Shown piece after piece: positions 19,264-27,361 of a stretch of DNA of 64,000 bases. Under the pieces are notes generated by a model. The model was not told the DNA's origin, did no database searches, and saw nothing but the letters and a program-made list of their open reading frames with translations. The position numbers were made by a program, and so were the translations under genes. Position 1 is the first letter of the stretch, and every line of letters starts with the position of its first letter. Origin of the DNA: CBDFHF01 sp965247565 (lineage in GTDB: Bacteria; Pseudomonadota; Gammaproteobacteria; Methylococcales; Methylomonadaceae); NCBI GenBank assembly GCA_965247565.1, contig CBDFHF010000001.1:620001-684000 (forward strand), in the 5' to 3' direction.

Positions 19264-20835
19264 ATGATAAGCATGGCTAAGTCTATGGCCGCCCTATGGC
19301 CTTCAGTTCGTATCAGTTTGGTGTTGGTATTAATCACTACCAGTGTAATTTTGTTTGCTGATTTGCTGGGCATCGTACCCAATCAGGCAAAATTTGAACT
19401 GGAAAACCGCAAACAACAAAGTGAATCATTGGCAGTGCTTTTTTCCACAATGGCAGCTGATCGGGACTTGAAAAGTATCCGCTCTCTATTATTAAAAATT
19501 GTGGTTCGCGATGACAAAATTCTGTCTGCCGGATTCCGAACTCAACAGGGCAAATTGTTATTTGAAGCGGGGGAACATAAAAAATACTGGGGCGACTACA
19601 GATCAACCAGCTCAACGACTACCCATGTGCTAGTGCCCATTTTTCTGGAAGCGAAACAAATTGGTTCCATTGAACTACGATTTACAGAATTGACCTCGGA
19701 AGCCGAAGGAATATTGGGGATATTTAACAACGACATCTATAAACTCATTTTATTTGTGGGCTTAGTTGGTTTTTTTTCTTTTTTGTTTTTTATTCTTCGT
19801 ACCCTGCGCCAAATCGATCCAGCATCGGTGATTCCTGATAGGGTCAATGCAGCATTTGATACGCTCTCCGAAGGGGTAGTCATTCTGGATGATAAAGAGC
19901 AGATAGTGTTGGTCAATACGGCATTTTCTAATATTGTTAAACGGCAACCGAACGCTTTACTAGGTTTCAGATTGTCAGAGCTGGATTGGCAGACTCCTGA
20001 GCAAAACTCTAGTGAGATATTGTTCCCCTGGAAAACGGCAAAGTCCACGGGCGAAAGTAGTGTAGGCAATAAGTTAAATTTAAAAATAGAATCGGATGAA
20101 ATCCGGACCATGATGCTGAATTGCGCGCCAATCAAGGACAGCAATGGCAATCAACAAGGCATGTTGTTAACGTTTGATGATGTTACTGAGCTGGAGTTAC
20201 AAAAACAACAATTACAAATAACAGTGACCGATCTTGAACTGTCAAAAAATGAAATCCAACGACAAAACAGTGAATTGTATATTCTCGCCACGCGCGACCC
20301 TTTAACGGGCAGTTTAAACAGGCGATCCTTTTACGAGCAGTTTGCTGAATTGTTTACTAAAGCCAGACAGCATAATGAAAATTTGTGTTGCATTATGGTG
20401 GATATCGATCACTTTAAAAAAGTGAACGACAATTATGGGCATGGTGTTGGTGATGAAGCGATTAAATTACTGGCGAGTATTCTGGAGGCCAGTACTCGGG
20501 ACGTTGATATTGTGGGGCGATACGGTGGTGAGGAGTTTTGTGTCGTCTTGCCAGGCTTAGGCATTGAAGAGGCTATTTCTGTAGCAGAAAGAATCAGGTT
20601 ACGTATTAAAGATGAGTCAGTTAGTCATTTTAATCAAGGACCCTGGATAACCGCCAGCTTGGGTGTTGCGACCATTCATGACCAAGCCAAGGACATGGAG
20701 GCATTAAACGACCAAGCTGATCAAGCGTTATACGTAGCTAAGCAGTCAGGTCGTAATCGGGTGGTCAGATGGGCTCTCGTCGATGCTGAAAATACAAACT
20801 ACCAAGATGTTGAAATGCTAAAAAATGTTTCCTGA
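19264..20835 (+). CDS. Membrane diguanylate cyclase with PAS-like domain
   Basis: The protein has 523 residues. It has an N-terminal membrane segment (~10-35), an extracytoplasmic sensor region (~40-150), a second membrane helix (~160-180, LILFVGLVGFFSFLFFI), a PAS-like domain (~198-315; DTLSEGVVILDDKEQIVLVN), a short coiled coil and a GGDEF domain (~345-510). The active site reads RYGGEEF, and an RxxD product-inhibition site (RDVD) lies just before it, so it is predicted to make c-di-GMP and be feedback-inhibited. It begins 16 bp after the giant-protein stop, so the two genes are probably co-expressed. Control of adhesin production or retention by c-di-GMP is a known theme, but the link here is inference. 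ATG 19264 or ATG 19273 could be the start; neither has a strong Shine-Dalgarno sequence. Confidence 0.9.
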   Translation: MISMAKSMAALWPSVRISLVLVLITTSVILFADLLGIVPNQAKFELENRKQQSESLAVLFSTMAADRDLKSIRSLLLKIVVRDDKILSAGFRTQQGKLLFEAGEHKKYWGDYRSTSSTTTHVLVPIFLEAKQIGSIELRFTELTSEAEGILGIFNNDIYKLILFVGLVGFFSFLFFILRTLRQIDPASVIPDRVNAAFDTLSEGVVILDDKEQIVLVNTAFSNIVKRQPNALLGFRLSELDWQTPEQNSSEILFPWKTAKSTGESSVGNKLNLKIESDEIRTMMLNCAPIKDSNGNQQGMLLTFDDVTELELQKQQLQITVTDLELSKNEIQRQNSELYILATRDPLTGSLNRRSFYEQFAELFTKARQHNENLCCIMVDIDHFKKVNDNYGHGVGDEAIKLLASILEASTRDVDIVGRYGGEEFCVVLPGLGIEEAISVAERIRLRIKDESVSHFNQGPWITASLGVATIHDQAKDMEALNDQADQALYVAKQSGRNRVVRWALVDAENTNYQDVEMLKNVS

Positions 20836-20938
20836 TTTGTTTCAACTGTAGTAGTTCAGGCTTGATCTGACAGTTACCCGTCTTCTAAGGTCTCTGGCAA
20901 ATTCAGTCCGGGCTAGTACAGTTTACGATTATCCGAGA

Positions 20939-23900
20939 CTAGCCCCCAGTCCAACTCTCACTCAATACTTCAGCCTGTTTTAAACACAACTCAACCGCTT
21001 CATCAGCCTTATCCGGTGGATACTTCCATTTACGCAGCGCCCGTCGAACCAGATTTCGCAATCTCGCCCTAACGCTATCCCGCTTTGCCCAATCAACCGT
21101 GGTACTTTTACGCAATTGCTCGGTAATCTCTTTAGCCAGCTCACGTAAATTGTTATCACCCAACTCACGCACCGCCGATTCATTTTGAATCAAGGCCCGG
21201 TAAAAGGCGATTTCGTCCGGATTTAAACCCAGTTTTTCCGCTTGCGCCAAATCCGCCTGCATGTCTTTGGCTATAGCAATCAGCTCTTCAATGACCTGAG
21301 CGGTTTCGATGGCGCGATTATGATATTTGCGCAAAGATTCCAGAATGCGCTCAGAGTATTTTTTCTCAGAGACCACATCGGTTTTCATGCGGGCTTTCAC
21401 TTCATCACGCAGCAAACGCTCCAACAAATCCACCGCCAGATTCTTTTCTTTCAGCTTTGCAACGTCATCCATAAACTCTGGAGACAGTAAGCCAATATTA
21501 GGCTTATCCAAACCCACCAAGCTGAAAATATCATCCACGCCATCGGCGACAATCGCGTTATCAATGATCTGCTTCAGCGCTGAATTTCTCTCTTCGTCGC
21601 TGCGGCGCTTGTCCACCGTGGTAAATTTGCTGATCGCCGCTTTGACCGCACTGAGAAACGCAATTTCCTTTTTTAGCGGCTCGACTTCATCCAGCGTCGA
21701 GCACAAGGTATAGGCACTGCTTAGCGCCGCCATCACATCCAAAAAGCGCTTCTTACCGTCCAGTTCGCCACTCGCACCTTGCAGACTTAAAATATGATTC
21801 ATCGCGCCCGGCAATAACTGCAAGGCCTGGCTGGCAAAAGCACTGTAATCAAAACCTTGCATCATGCCCCGCACAATATCCAGTTTTTCGAGTAGAAGTG
21901 CATAGGCCTCATGAGTATCCAGCGTCGGTGCGCCTTTGCCTTTGGAATCGGTGTAGGTTTTCAGCGCCTGCTTTAGCTCACTGGCAATGCCGATATAGTC
22001 CACCACCAAGCCACCGGGCTTGTCTTTAAACACCCGGTTCACCCGCGCAATTGCCTGCATCAAGTTATGGCCTTTCATCGGCTTGTCGATGTACATAGTA
22101 TGGCAACACGGCGCATCAAAACCGGTCAGCCACATATCGCGCACAATCACTAATTGCAATGGGTCGTTATTGTCTTTAAAACGCTTTTCAAATAGCTTTT
22201 TAGTGGTTTTGCTATAGATATGCGGTTGTAAATTGGCATGGTCAGAAGCCGAGCCGGTCATCACAATTTTAATTGCACCCTTATTGGGGTCGGCATCATG
22301 CCATTCCGGTTTCAGCGCGACAATGGCGTTATATAGTTCCACGCAAATATCCCGGCTCATACACACGATCATGGCTTTGCCGGGTATACTGGCAGTACGA
22401 GTTGCAAAATGGCTGACTAAATCCTTAGCGACCTGTTCTACGCGCGGCGCACTTCCCACCAGCTTTTCTAAGGCCGCCCATTTTGATTTGGTGTTTTCAC
22501 GGCTGGCGATGTCCTCTTCGTCTTCAATGACTTCGTCCACTTCCGCATTCAAGGCTTCAATGTCCGCCGCGTTAATATCCAACTTAGCCAGGCGCGATTC
22601 ATAATAAATCGGCACCGTCGCGCCATCATCCACCGCATCCTGAATATCGTAAATCGACACATAATCGCCAAACACCGCGCGCGTGTCTTTATCTTGCGCG
22701 GCAATTGGCGTACCGGTAAAACCAATAAAACTGGCACTGGGCAAGGCATCGCGCAAATGTTTGGAATAACCAAACACATATTGGCCTTTGGCATTTAACT
22801 TGGCTTTATCGCCATACTGGCTGCGGTGCGCTTCGTCACTAATCACCACGATATTGTGGCGAGTGCTTAATACCGGATGACTGACCTCATCGGCCAGCAA
22901 GGCAAATTTTTGGATGGTGGTAAAAATAATCCCGCCTGCTTGCCGCGCCGCCAGCATCTCGCGCAAATCGTCACGATCACCGGCTTGCACCGGGGTTTGT
23001 TTCAACGTTTCGACTGCCATACTAAAGGTGTTAAACAGCTGACCATCCAGATCGTTTCTATCGGTCACCACCACGATGGTCGGGTTATTCATCTCCGGCT
23101 GCGCCAATAACTTGCTGGCATAACACACCATCGAAATCGACTTGCCCGAACCCTGGGTATGCCACACCACCCCTGCTTTTCCAGAACCCGGCACCACCCG
23201 CTGAGCATAATTCGCCCGTGGCTCCGCCGTTTGATGGCTAACCTGTTGCGCCGCAATCACCGTAGCTTTCACCGCCTCACGCACGGCATGAAACTGGTGA
23301 TAACCGGCAATCTTTTTAATCAACTTGCCATCGTCCTGCTCAAACAAAATAAAGTAATGCAGATAATCTAAAAACAATTCCTGCTGAAAAAAGCCCTTTA
23401 CCAAGGTTTCCAAACGGTATTCAAACAGCGGCTTATCATCTTCATTTGCCAGCGTACGCCACGGCAAAAACCGCTCTTTATTGGCCGTCAGCGAACCCAC
23501 CCGCGCATGTAAACCGTCACTAACGACCAGTGCCGCGTTAAAGATGAACAAATCGCTGATTTCGTCTTTATAGGTTTGTAACTGCTGATAAGCCGCCCAA
23601 ATATCGGCATTTTGATCAACCGGATTTTTCAGCTCCAACACTGCCAACGGCAAGCCATTCACAAACACCAATACATCCGGGCGACGATGGCCTTTGCTAC
23701 CTGCCAGCGTGTATTGATTGACCACCAAAAACTGGTTATTCGTCACCGTGGCAAAATCCAGCAAGGCCACATAATCGGTTTTCTCTTCGCCGTCGATTTT
23801 AAAATCAACCTTCACGCCCTCTAATAACAGGCGATGAAACACCTGGTTGCTTTTGATCAACACCGGCGATTCCGGCTTGGCGATTTGCTGTGAAACGCGC

Positions 23901-24097
23901 TCTAATACGTCGAGCGGAATATGTGGGTTGATTTTTTGGAGCTGGCTGAGTAAACGCTCAAACAAAACTACTTGCCGGTAATCGACACGTTCCGGGTTGT
24001 CACCATCGGGGGCAATGTCATAACCATTCACATAGCTATAGCCAAGGGCTTGAAACCAAGCTAGGCAGAGTTGTTCCAGTTGGTCTTCTGAGATCAT
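20939..24097 (-). CDS. hsdR: Type I restriction endonuclease subunit R
   Basis: The 1052-residue protein is typical of HsdR. The N-terminal PD-(D/E)xK nuclease signature is visible around residues 137-157 (RPDVLVFVNGLPLAVLELK). The translocase has Walker A TQGSGKS (~316), DEAH-type motif II SDEAHRSQYG (~418), GFTGTP (motif III) and a late motif near QAIARVNRVFKDK. The C-terminal ~300 residues are the helical region that docks to the methylase core. It cuts DNA far from an unmethylated target after ATP-driven translocation. The ATG at 24097 is 25 bp downstream of the hipA-like stop, so it is likely expressed with the genes upstream on the minus strand. All key motifs look intact. Confidence 0.95.
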   Translation of the reverse strand: MISEDQLEQLCLAWFQALGYSYVNGYDIAPDGDNPERVDYRQVVLFERLLSQLQKINPHIPLDVLERVSQQIAKPESPVLIKSNQVFHRLLLEGVKVDFKIDGEEKTDYVALLDFATVTNNQFLVVNQYTLAGSKGHRRPDVLVFVNGLPLAVLELKNPVDQNADIWAAYQQLQTYKDEISDLFIFNAALVVSDGLHARVGSLTANKERFLPWRTLANEDDKPLFEYRLETLVKGFFQQELFLDYLHYFILFEQDDGKLIKKIAGYHQFHAVREAVKATVIAAQQVSHQTAEPRANYAQRVVPGSGKAGVVWHTQGSGKSISMVCYASKLLAQPEMNNPTIVVVTDRNDLDGQLFNTFSMAVETLKQTPVQAGDRDDLREMLAARQAGGIIFTTIQKFALLADEVSHPVLSTRHNIVVISDEAHRSQYGDKAKLNAKGQYVFGYSKHLRDALPSASFIGFTGTPIAAQDKDTRAVFGDYVSIYDIQDAVDDGATVPIYYESRLAKLDINAADIEALNAEVDEVIEDEEDIASRENTKSKWAALEKLVGSAPRVEQVAKDLVSHFATRTASIPGKAMIVCMSRDICVELYNAIVALKPEWHDADPNKGAIKIVMTGSASDHANLQPHIYSKTTKKLFEKRFKDNNDPLQLVIVRDMWLTGFDAPCCHTMYIDKPMKGHNLMQAIARVNRVFKDKPGGLVVDYIGIASELKQALKTYTDSKGKGAPTLDTHEAYALLLEKLDIVRGMMQGFDYSAFASQALQLLPGAMNHILSLQGASGELDGKKRFLDVMAALSSAYTLCSTLDEVEPLKKEIAFLSAVKAAISKFTTVDKRRSDEERNSALKQIIDNAIVADGVDDIFSLVGLDKPNIGLLSPEFMDDVAKLKEKNLAVDLLERLLRDEVKARMKTDVVSEKKYSERILESLRKYHNRAIETAQVIEELIAIAKDMQADLAQAEKLGLNPDEIAFYRALIQNESAVRELGDNNLRELAKEITEQLRKSTTVDWAKRDSVRARLRNLVRRALRKWKYPPDKADEAVELCLKQAEVLSESWTGG

Positions 24098-24122
24098 GGG
24101 CTGTCCTTAGAGCGTGTCAGTT

Positions 24123-25415
24123 TCAAGAGGCAAGCAAAGCCTTGTTGGCTTGCCAAACCGCGTTTAATTGCTGGGAAATCAGCGTTATTGTTTGCGTTTC
24201 AACCTCAAGCTCCTTGGCAACCTCAGCAAAACCGGCAACCACCTCGACGACTTCCGCAATCGCTTGCTGCGCCGATTTCCAGTTGGCAAACCCGGCATGG
24301 CGGGCCAGCGCCTGCATGGCTTTAAGGGGTGGATTTTTTCCGTAACCCGCAAATGCCGTGGCATGTTCGGCGTAAGGATGCGGACTAAAGGTCACATCAT
24401 AAAATGGTGCTAAGCGCCAAGCGCCGCTGTCATCCTGCAAAAATGCCCAGTTTTTACTGTGATCGTCCTGATTACAGGCAAACAAATTAAACACTGCCCG
24501 ACGAAATTGCCGTTGCCCGACAGCAGGCGATTTGCACAGCTGGCGGCTGGCCTTAATCAAGTCGGCATAATCCAGACTCGGGCTGCGAAAATCGGCATCC
24601 AGCAAACCGCAAGCGCTGTGTAAATGATAACGCCCGGCCTTATGCCCGGCACGCCCCAGCCAGTCAAAGCGTTTTAGCGCCAACCAGGAACGGCGACCGC
24701 TGTGGGTAGGCACATGCAACAACTGCCATTCGGGCGGCTCAAGTTTCGCCTTCTGCGCCAACTGCAAATAGGCTGCTTCGCATAACCCCTCTTCATGCCC
24801 CAACGGCAGATTTTGCGATGTAAACTTCACCAACCACGCCTCATCACCCGGCTGTGCCCGTGTCCGCCAGTGCTGCGGCTGATCCGGCGACATAAACAAT
24901 TGCGCCTTGGGTCTGGCGCCACCGGAACTACCTACAGCGACTAACTCGGCCAGCACTTGCTCCGTTTCACCCTCAAACAGTCGCTGTGCCTCAAGACCCA
25001 AGCTCGCCAAATCAATCGTCTCGCTGGTGTCTGGCAGCCAATCCGCTACCGGCTCAAAACTCAACGCCCCCATGCCGTGATGCCCCACAAACGCCAGCCG
25101 GTCCATCGCGGTGACTTGCGCCGCCAAAATACCCTGCTGACGAAACACCCGATCTTGTAACAGCAGCCCCCAGCCATCCGGCAGGCAATCGGCAAACACC
25201 CCGTGAAGGCCTTGGTGCGGCGCAGCCGGTGCCTGCTGTAGCTGCGTGTTCGGCTTTAAGGTAAACGGCGACAGGTTTCCGTAGCGCTCCAGGTAATCGG
25301 CAGCGTATTGAAAAAATACCCCCTGGCGATTTTGTGCCAGCACCCCCACCACCACCGAATCGCCGGTTGACAAGGTGCGGCGAACATCCAGTTTTTGGAT
25401 GGGCTTAAAATTCAT
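24123..25415 (-). CDS. hipA: HipA-like serine/threonine kinase toxin
   Basis: The 430-residue protein matches HipA-family kinases in length. An N-terminal HipA_N-type domain (GVLAQNRQGVFFQYAADYL) is followed by the Gly-rich phosphate-binding segment SSGGARPKAQLF (~165-176). The catalytic loop FACNQDDHSKNWAFL lies near 310-325 and the metal-binding DVTFSP near 340. HipA of E. coli phosphorylates glutamyl-tRNA synthetase; the target here is unknown. It overlaps the small helix-turn-helix gene by 11 bp, the usual antitoxin-toxin order. Its placement between hsdS and hsdR is notable and may help keep the island in the genome (inference). Confidence 0.9.
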   Translation of the reverse strand: MNFKPIQKLDVRRTLSTGDSVVVGVLAQNRQGVFFQYAADYLERYGNLSPFTLKPNTQLQQAPAAPHQGLHGVFADCLPDGWGLLLQDRVFRQQGILAAQVTAMDRLAFVGHHGMGALSFEPVADWLPDTSETIDLASLGLEAQRLFEGETEQVLAELVAVGSSGGARPKAQLFMSPDQPQHWRTRAQPGDEAWLVKFTSQNLPLGHEEGLCEAAYLQLAQKAKLEPPEWQLLHVPTHSGRRSWLALKRFDWLGRAGHKAGRYHLHSACGLLDADFRSPSLDYADLIKASRQLCKSPAVGQRQFRRAVFNLFACNQDDHSKNWAFLQDDSGAWRLAPFYDVTFSPHPYAEHATAFAGYGKNPPLKAMQALARHAGFANWKSAQQAIAEVVEVVAGFAEVAKELEVETQTITLISQQLNAVWQANKALLAS

Positions 25416-25698
25416 CTTTCAGCACCTCATCAATCGAGCTGGGCAGCGCTGCACCCTTGCTTGTGGGCTGAGTCAAGGCATACAAGCGCTGTAAATCATC
25501 CAGGCTCTGCCAAAGCAGCAGCAATTGCCGAAAAGCTATCTGCCCCGAGAGTTCAAACTTTTTGATGGTCGCAGCAGGCACACTACTCCGCTCCGCCAGT
25601 GCCTCTCTCGACAATTTCGCCTGTTCACGCAGGCCACGCAAATGAGCAGCAAACGCCTGCTGCACCTCCGCCTCATCCAACAATAAAAATCGACGCAT
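25405..25698 (-). CDS. hipB: HipB-like helix-turn-helix antitoxin
   Basis: The 97-residue protein has an XRE-family helix-turn-helix at about residues 14-60 (LRGLREQAKLSREALAERS, VPAATIKKFE). The first gene of the hipBA-like pair normally encodes the antitoxin, which binds the toxin and represses the operon. The ATG is at 25698 and an inverted repeat lies 15-34 bp upstream. The stop region overlaps the toxin start by 11 bp, so translation is probably coupled. Confidence 0.85.
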   Translation of the reverse strand: MRRFLLLDEAEVQQAFAAHLRGLREQAKLSREALAERSSVPAATIKKFELSGQIAFRQLLLLWQSLDDLQRLYALTQPTSKGAALPSSIDEVLKDEF

Positions 25699-25712
25699 GA
25701 TTAGTCAGCCAT

Positions 25713-25732
25713 ATGGATACAATGGTATCCAT
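25713..25732. promoter_or_regulatory. Candidate HipB operator
   Basis: A perfect inverted repeat with 8-bp arms and a 4-bp spacer (ATGGATAC aatg GTATCCAT) lies just upstream of the hipB start. A partial copy (CATTGTATCCAT) follows at 25762-25773. E. coli HipB operators are also built from GGATA/TATCC half-sites. The position suggests autorepression. Confidence 0.6.
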
Positions 25733-25807
25733 TATAGATGATATACGCAAAAAACAGACATCATTGTATCCATAAAATCAAATTTTCCCGTGGAGATGGC
25801 TTAAATG

Positions 25808-25932
25808 CCAATGCTGTTAAGCTAAGCGTCTTCCCCTTTTGAAAAAGGGGGATCGAGGGGGATTTTCTCCCCCAGCCCCTCTTTTTCAAAGAGGGGAGCG
25901 GTTGAGACTATTACTTAACTTCACGGCATTGG
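25808..25932. mobile_element. MITE-like palindromic element
   Basis: About 125 bp are bounded by imperfect terminal inverted repeats of 19 bp with 16 matches (CCAATGCTGTTAAGCTAAG at 25808-25826 and the reverse complement of CCAATGCCGTGAAGTTAAG at 25914-25932). The interior has three G/C-rich hairpins (CCCCTTTTGAAAAAGGGG, a GGGGGA/TCTCCCCC pair, CCCCTCTTTTTCAAAGAGGGG). It has no coding capacity. It sits between hipB and hsdS, and its hairpins could act as terminators. Confidence 0.6.
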
Positions 25933-25981
25933 TTACAAACTCCGTCTCTCTGGGGAATAAAATCAGGCCAAGTTTGAACAA

Positions 25982-27361
25982 TTACAAATTGCTCAGGCTG
26001 ATTTCGCCGGAAAGGAGCTTGGGGAGTAAGGAGCCTCTTAATTGAATTAGATTTAACTCTTCAAATATCATCGGTGGGATTGAACGAATTATTGGCTCAA
26101 CTATCGAATTGAATCTTTCTCTTATGCTCATTGATGGCAATATAATATCCATTTCGGATAATGAGCCATCCCATTTGGCATAAGGAATAGTAGAGCCTGT
26201 TGAATGTAATGTTGCATAATCAATAGTATCTTTCTGATGAACTCGTAATGTACCAAACGCAAAATCACTTGTAGAAACTGGTTTCAACACAAAAGCAGTA
26301 GTCCTTGTTGTTGCATCAAATGGTGCAATACATACTTTATGAAAATAAGGTCGCATTGCACCAAAAATAATATCCCCTTTGTAAACCTTAGTTAAACTAC
26401 TATTTGCTTCCTCTCCACTTTTGAACTCACGCAGATACAAAGAGTTTGTAGAAATACATTCAATAGGCACATATGGCTTAGATTTCGTATCAGCTGACGG
26501 TGTGACACGCTCCACACGTTGGAAAATTACATGACTTAGCTTACCTACTTCCCACCCCTCCGGTATTTCCCCCAACTCAGAATCTACCAAGGCATCGGGG
26601 AATAAGGCGGCGGTGGATTTGAGTTGTTGTAGGGTTTGCGGGTCGAGTTGGGTGAGTTGTTCTGGGGTTTTGCCGCTGATGGCGCAGATAGCGGCTTGTT
26701 CAATTTGCTCGGCACTTGCGCCTGCTTGTTTAGCGGCCATTTTGGCTTTCACCGGCTCAAAACCGACAAACCAGCTTTTAAAAATGGCTTGGGTGATTTG
26801 TTCCAGAGTTTGGTTGGTTTGGCGGTTGAGTTCGATTTTGTCATCAAGTGACTTCAACACTCTGGCAATACTCTTCTGTACCGTCAATGGAGGTAAATGA
26901 AACTTCAATTGACCGATCATTTCATTGTTTAAGCTTGCCCGAGTCGACATAGTCGAGAAAGCGAACATACCTTGCCTGAATTTTGGACTCCGTAAATAGT
27001 ACCCAATATATTCAGGATAAACTTCATAAGCTATTCCCTTTCTAGGTCTTAAGCGCTTTGTGAACCCATTGAAAGTTGCATTCTCATAGTCTTTTAGGGC
27101 AACACAACTCATTCCTAACTCATGCATTGTTTCGCTAGTGCGAGTAAGAAAAACATCGCCTCTCATAATCGAACCAGTTAGGCGTTCTTTTTCACTCGAC
27201 TCAACTAATTGCGAAAGTTTCGCCGGAACAAAATAATTGCGAAAAACCTCTGTAAAACTAAGAAACGGGTAACCTGAACCAAAATCATCAGCGGGTTTAG
27301 ATAACCCTGAGCTAATTTCATATAAATCTGTGAGTGCAAGCTCCGGCCACTCAGAACTCAT
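25982..27361 (-). CDS. hsdS: Type I restriction specificity subunit S
   Basis: The 459-residue protein has two target-recognition domains. TRD1 is at ~5-150. It is followed by the conserved helical spacer (LPPLTVQKSIARVLKSLDDK, ~155-205), then TRD2 at ~275-420 and the closing helix (RGSLLPKLLSGEISLSNL). HsdS chooses the DNA sequence methylated or cut by the complex. The target cannot be read from sequence alone. The start overlaps the hsdM end by 11 bp, typical for the pair. Both halves look complete. Confidence 0.93.
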   Translation of the reverse strand: MSSEWPELALTDLYEISSGLSKPADDFGSGYPFLSFTEVFRNYFVPAKLSQLVESSEKERLTGSIMRGDVFLTRTSETMHELGMSCVALKDYENATFNGFTKRLRPRKGIAYEVYPEYIGYYLRSPKFRQGMFAFSTMSTRASLNNEMIGQLKFHLPPLTVQKSIARVLKSLDDKIELNRQTNQTLEQITQAIFKSWFVGFEPVKAKMAAKQAGASAEQIEQAAICAISGKTPEQLTQLDPQTLQQLKSTAALFPDALVDSELGEIPEGWEVGKLSHVIFQRVERVTPSADTKSKPYVPIECISTNSLYLREFKSGEEANSSLTKVYKGDIIFGAMRPYFHKVCIAPFDATTRTTAFVLKPVSTSDFAFGTLRVHQKDTIDYATLHSTGSTIPYAKWDGSLSEMDIILPSMSIRERFNSIVEPIIRSIPPMIFEELNLIQLRGSLLPKLLSGEISLSNL

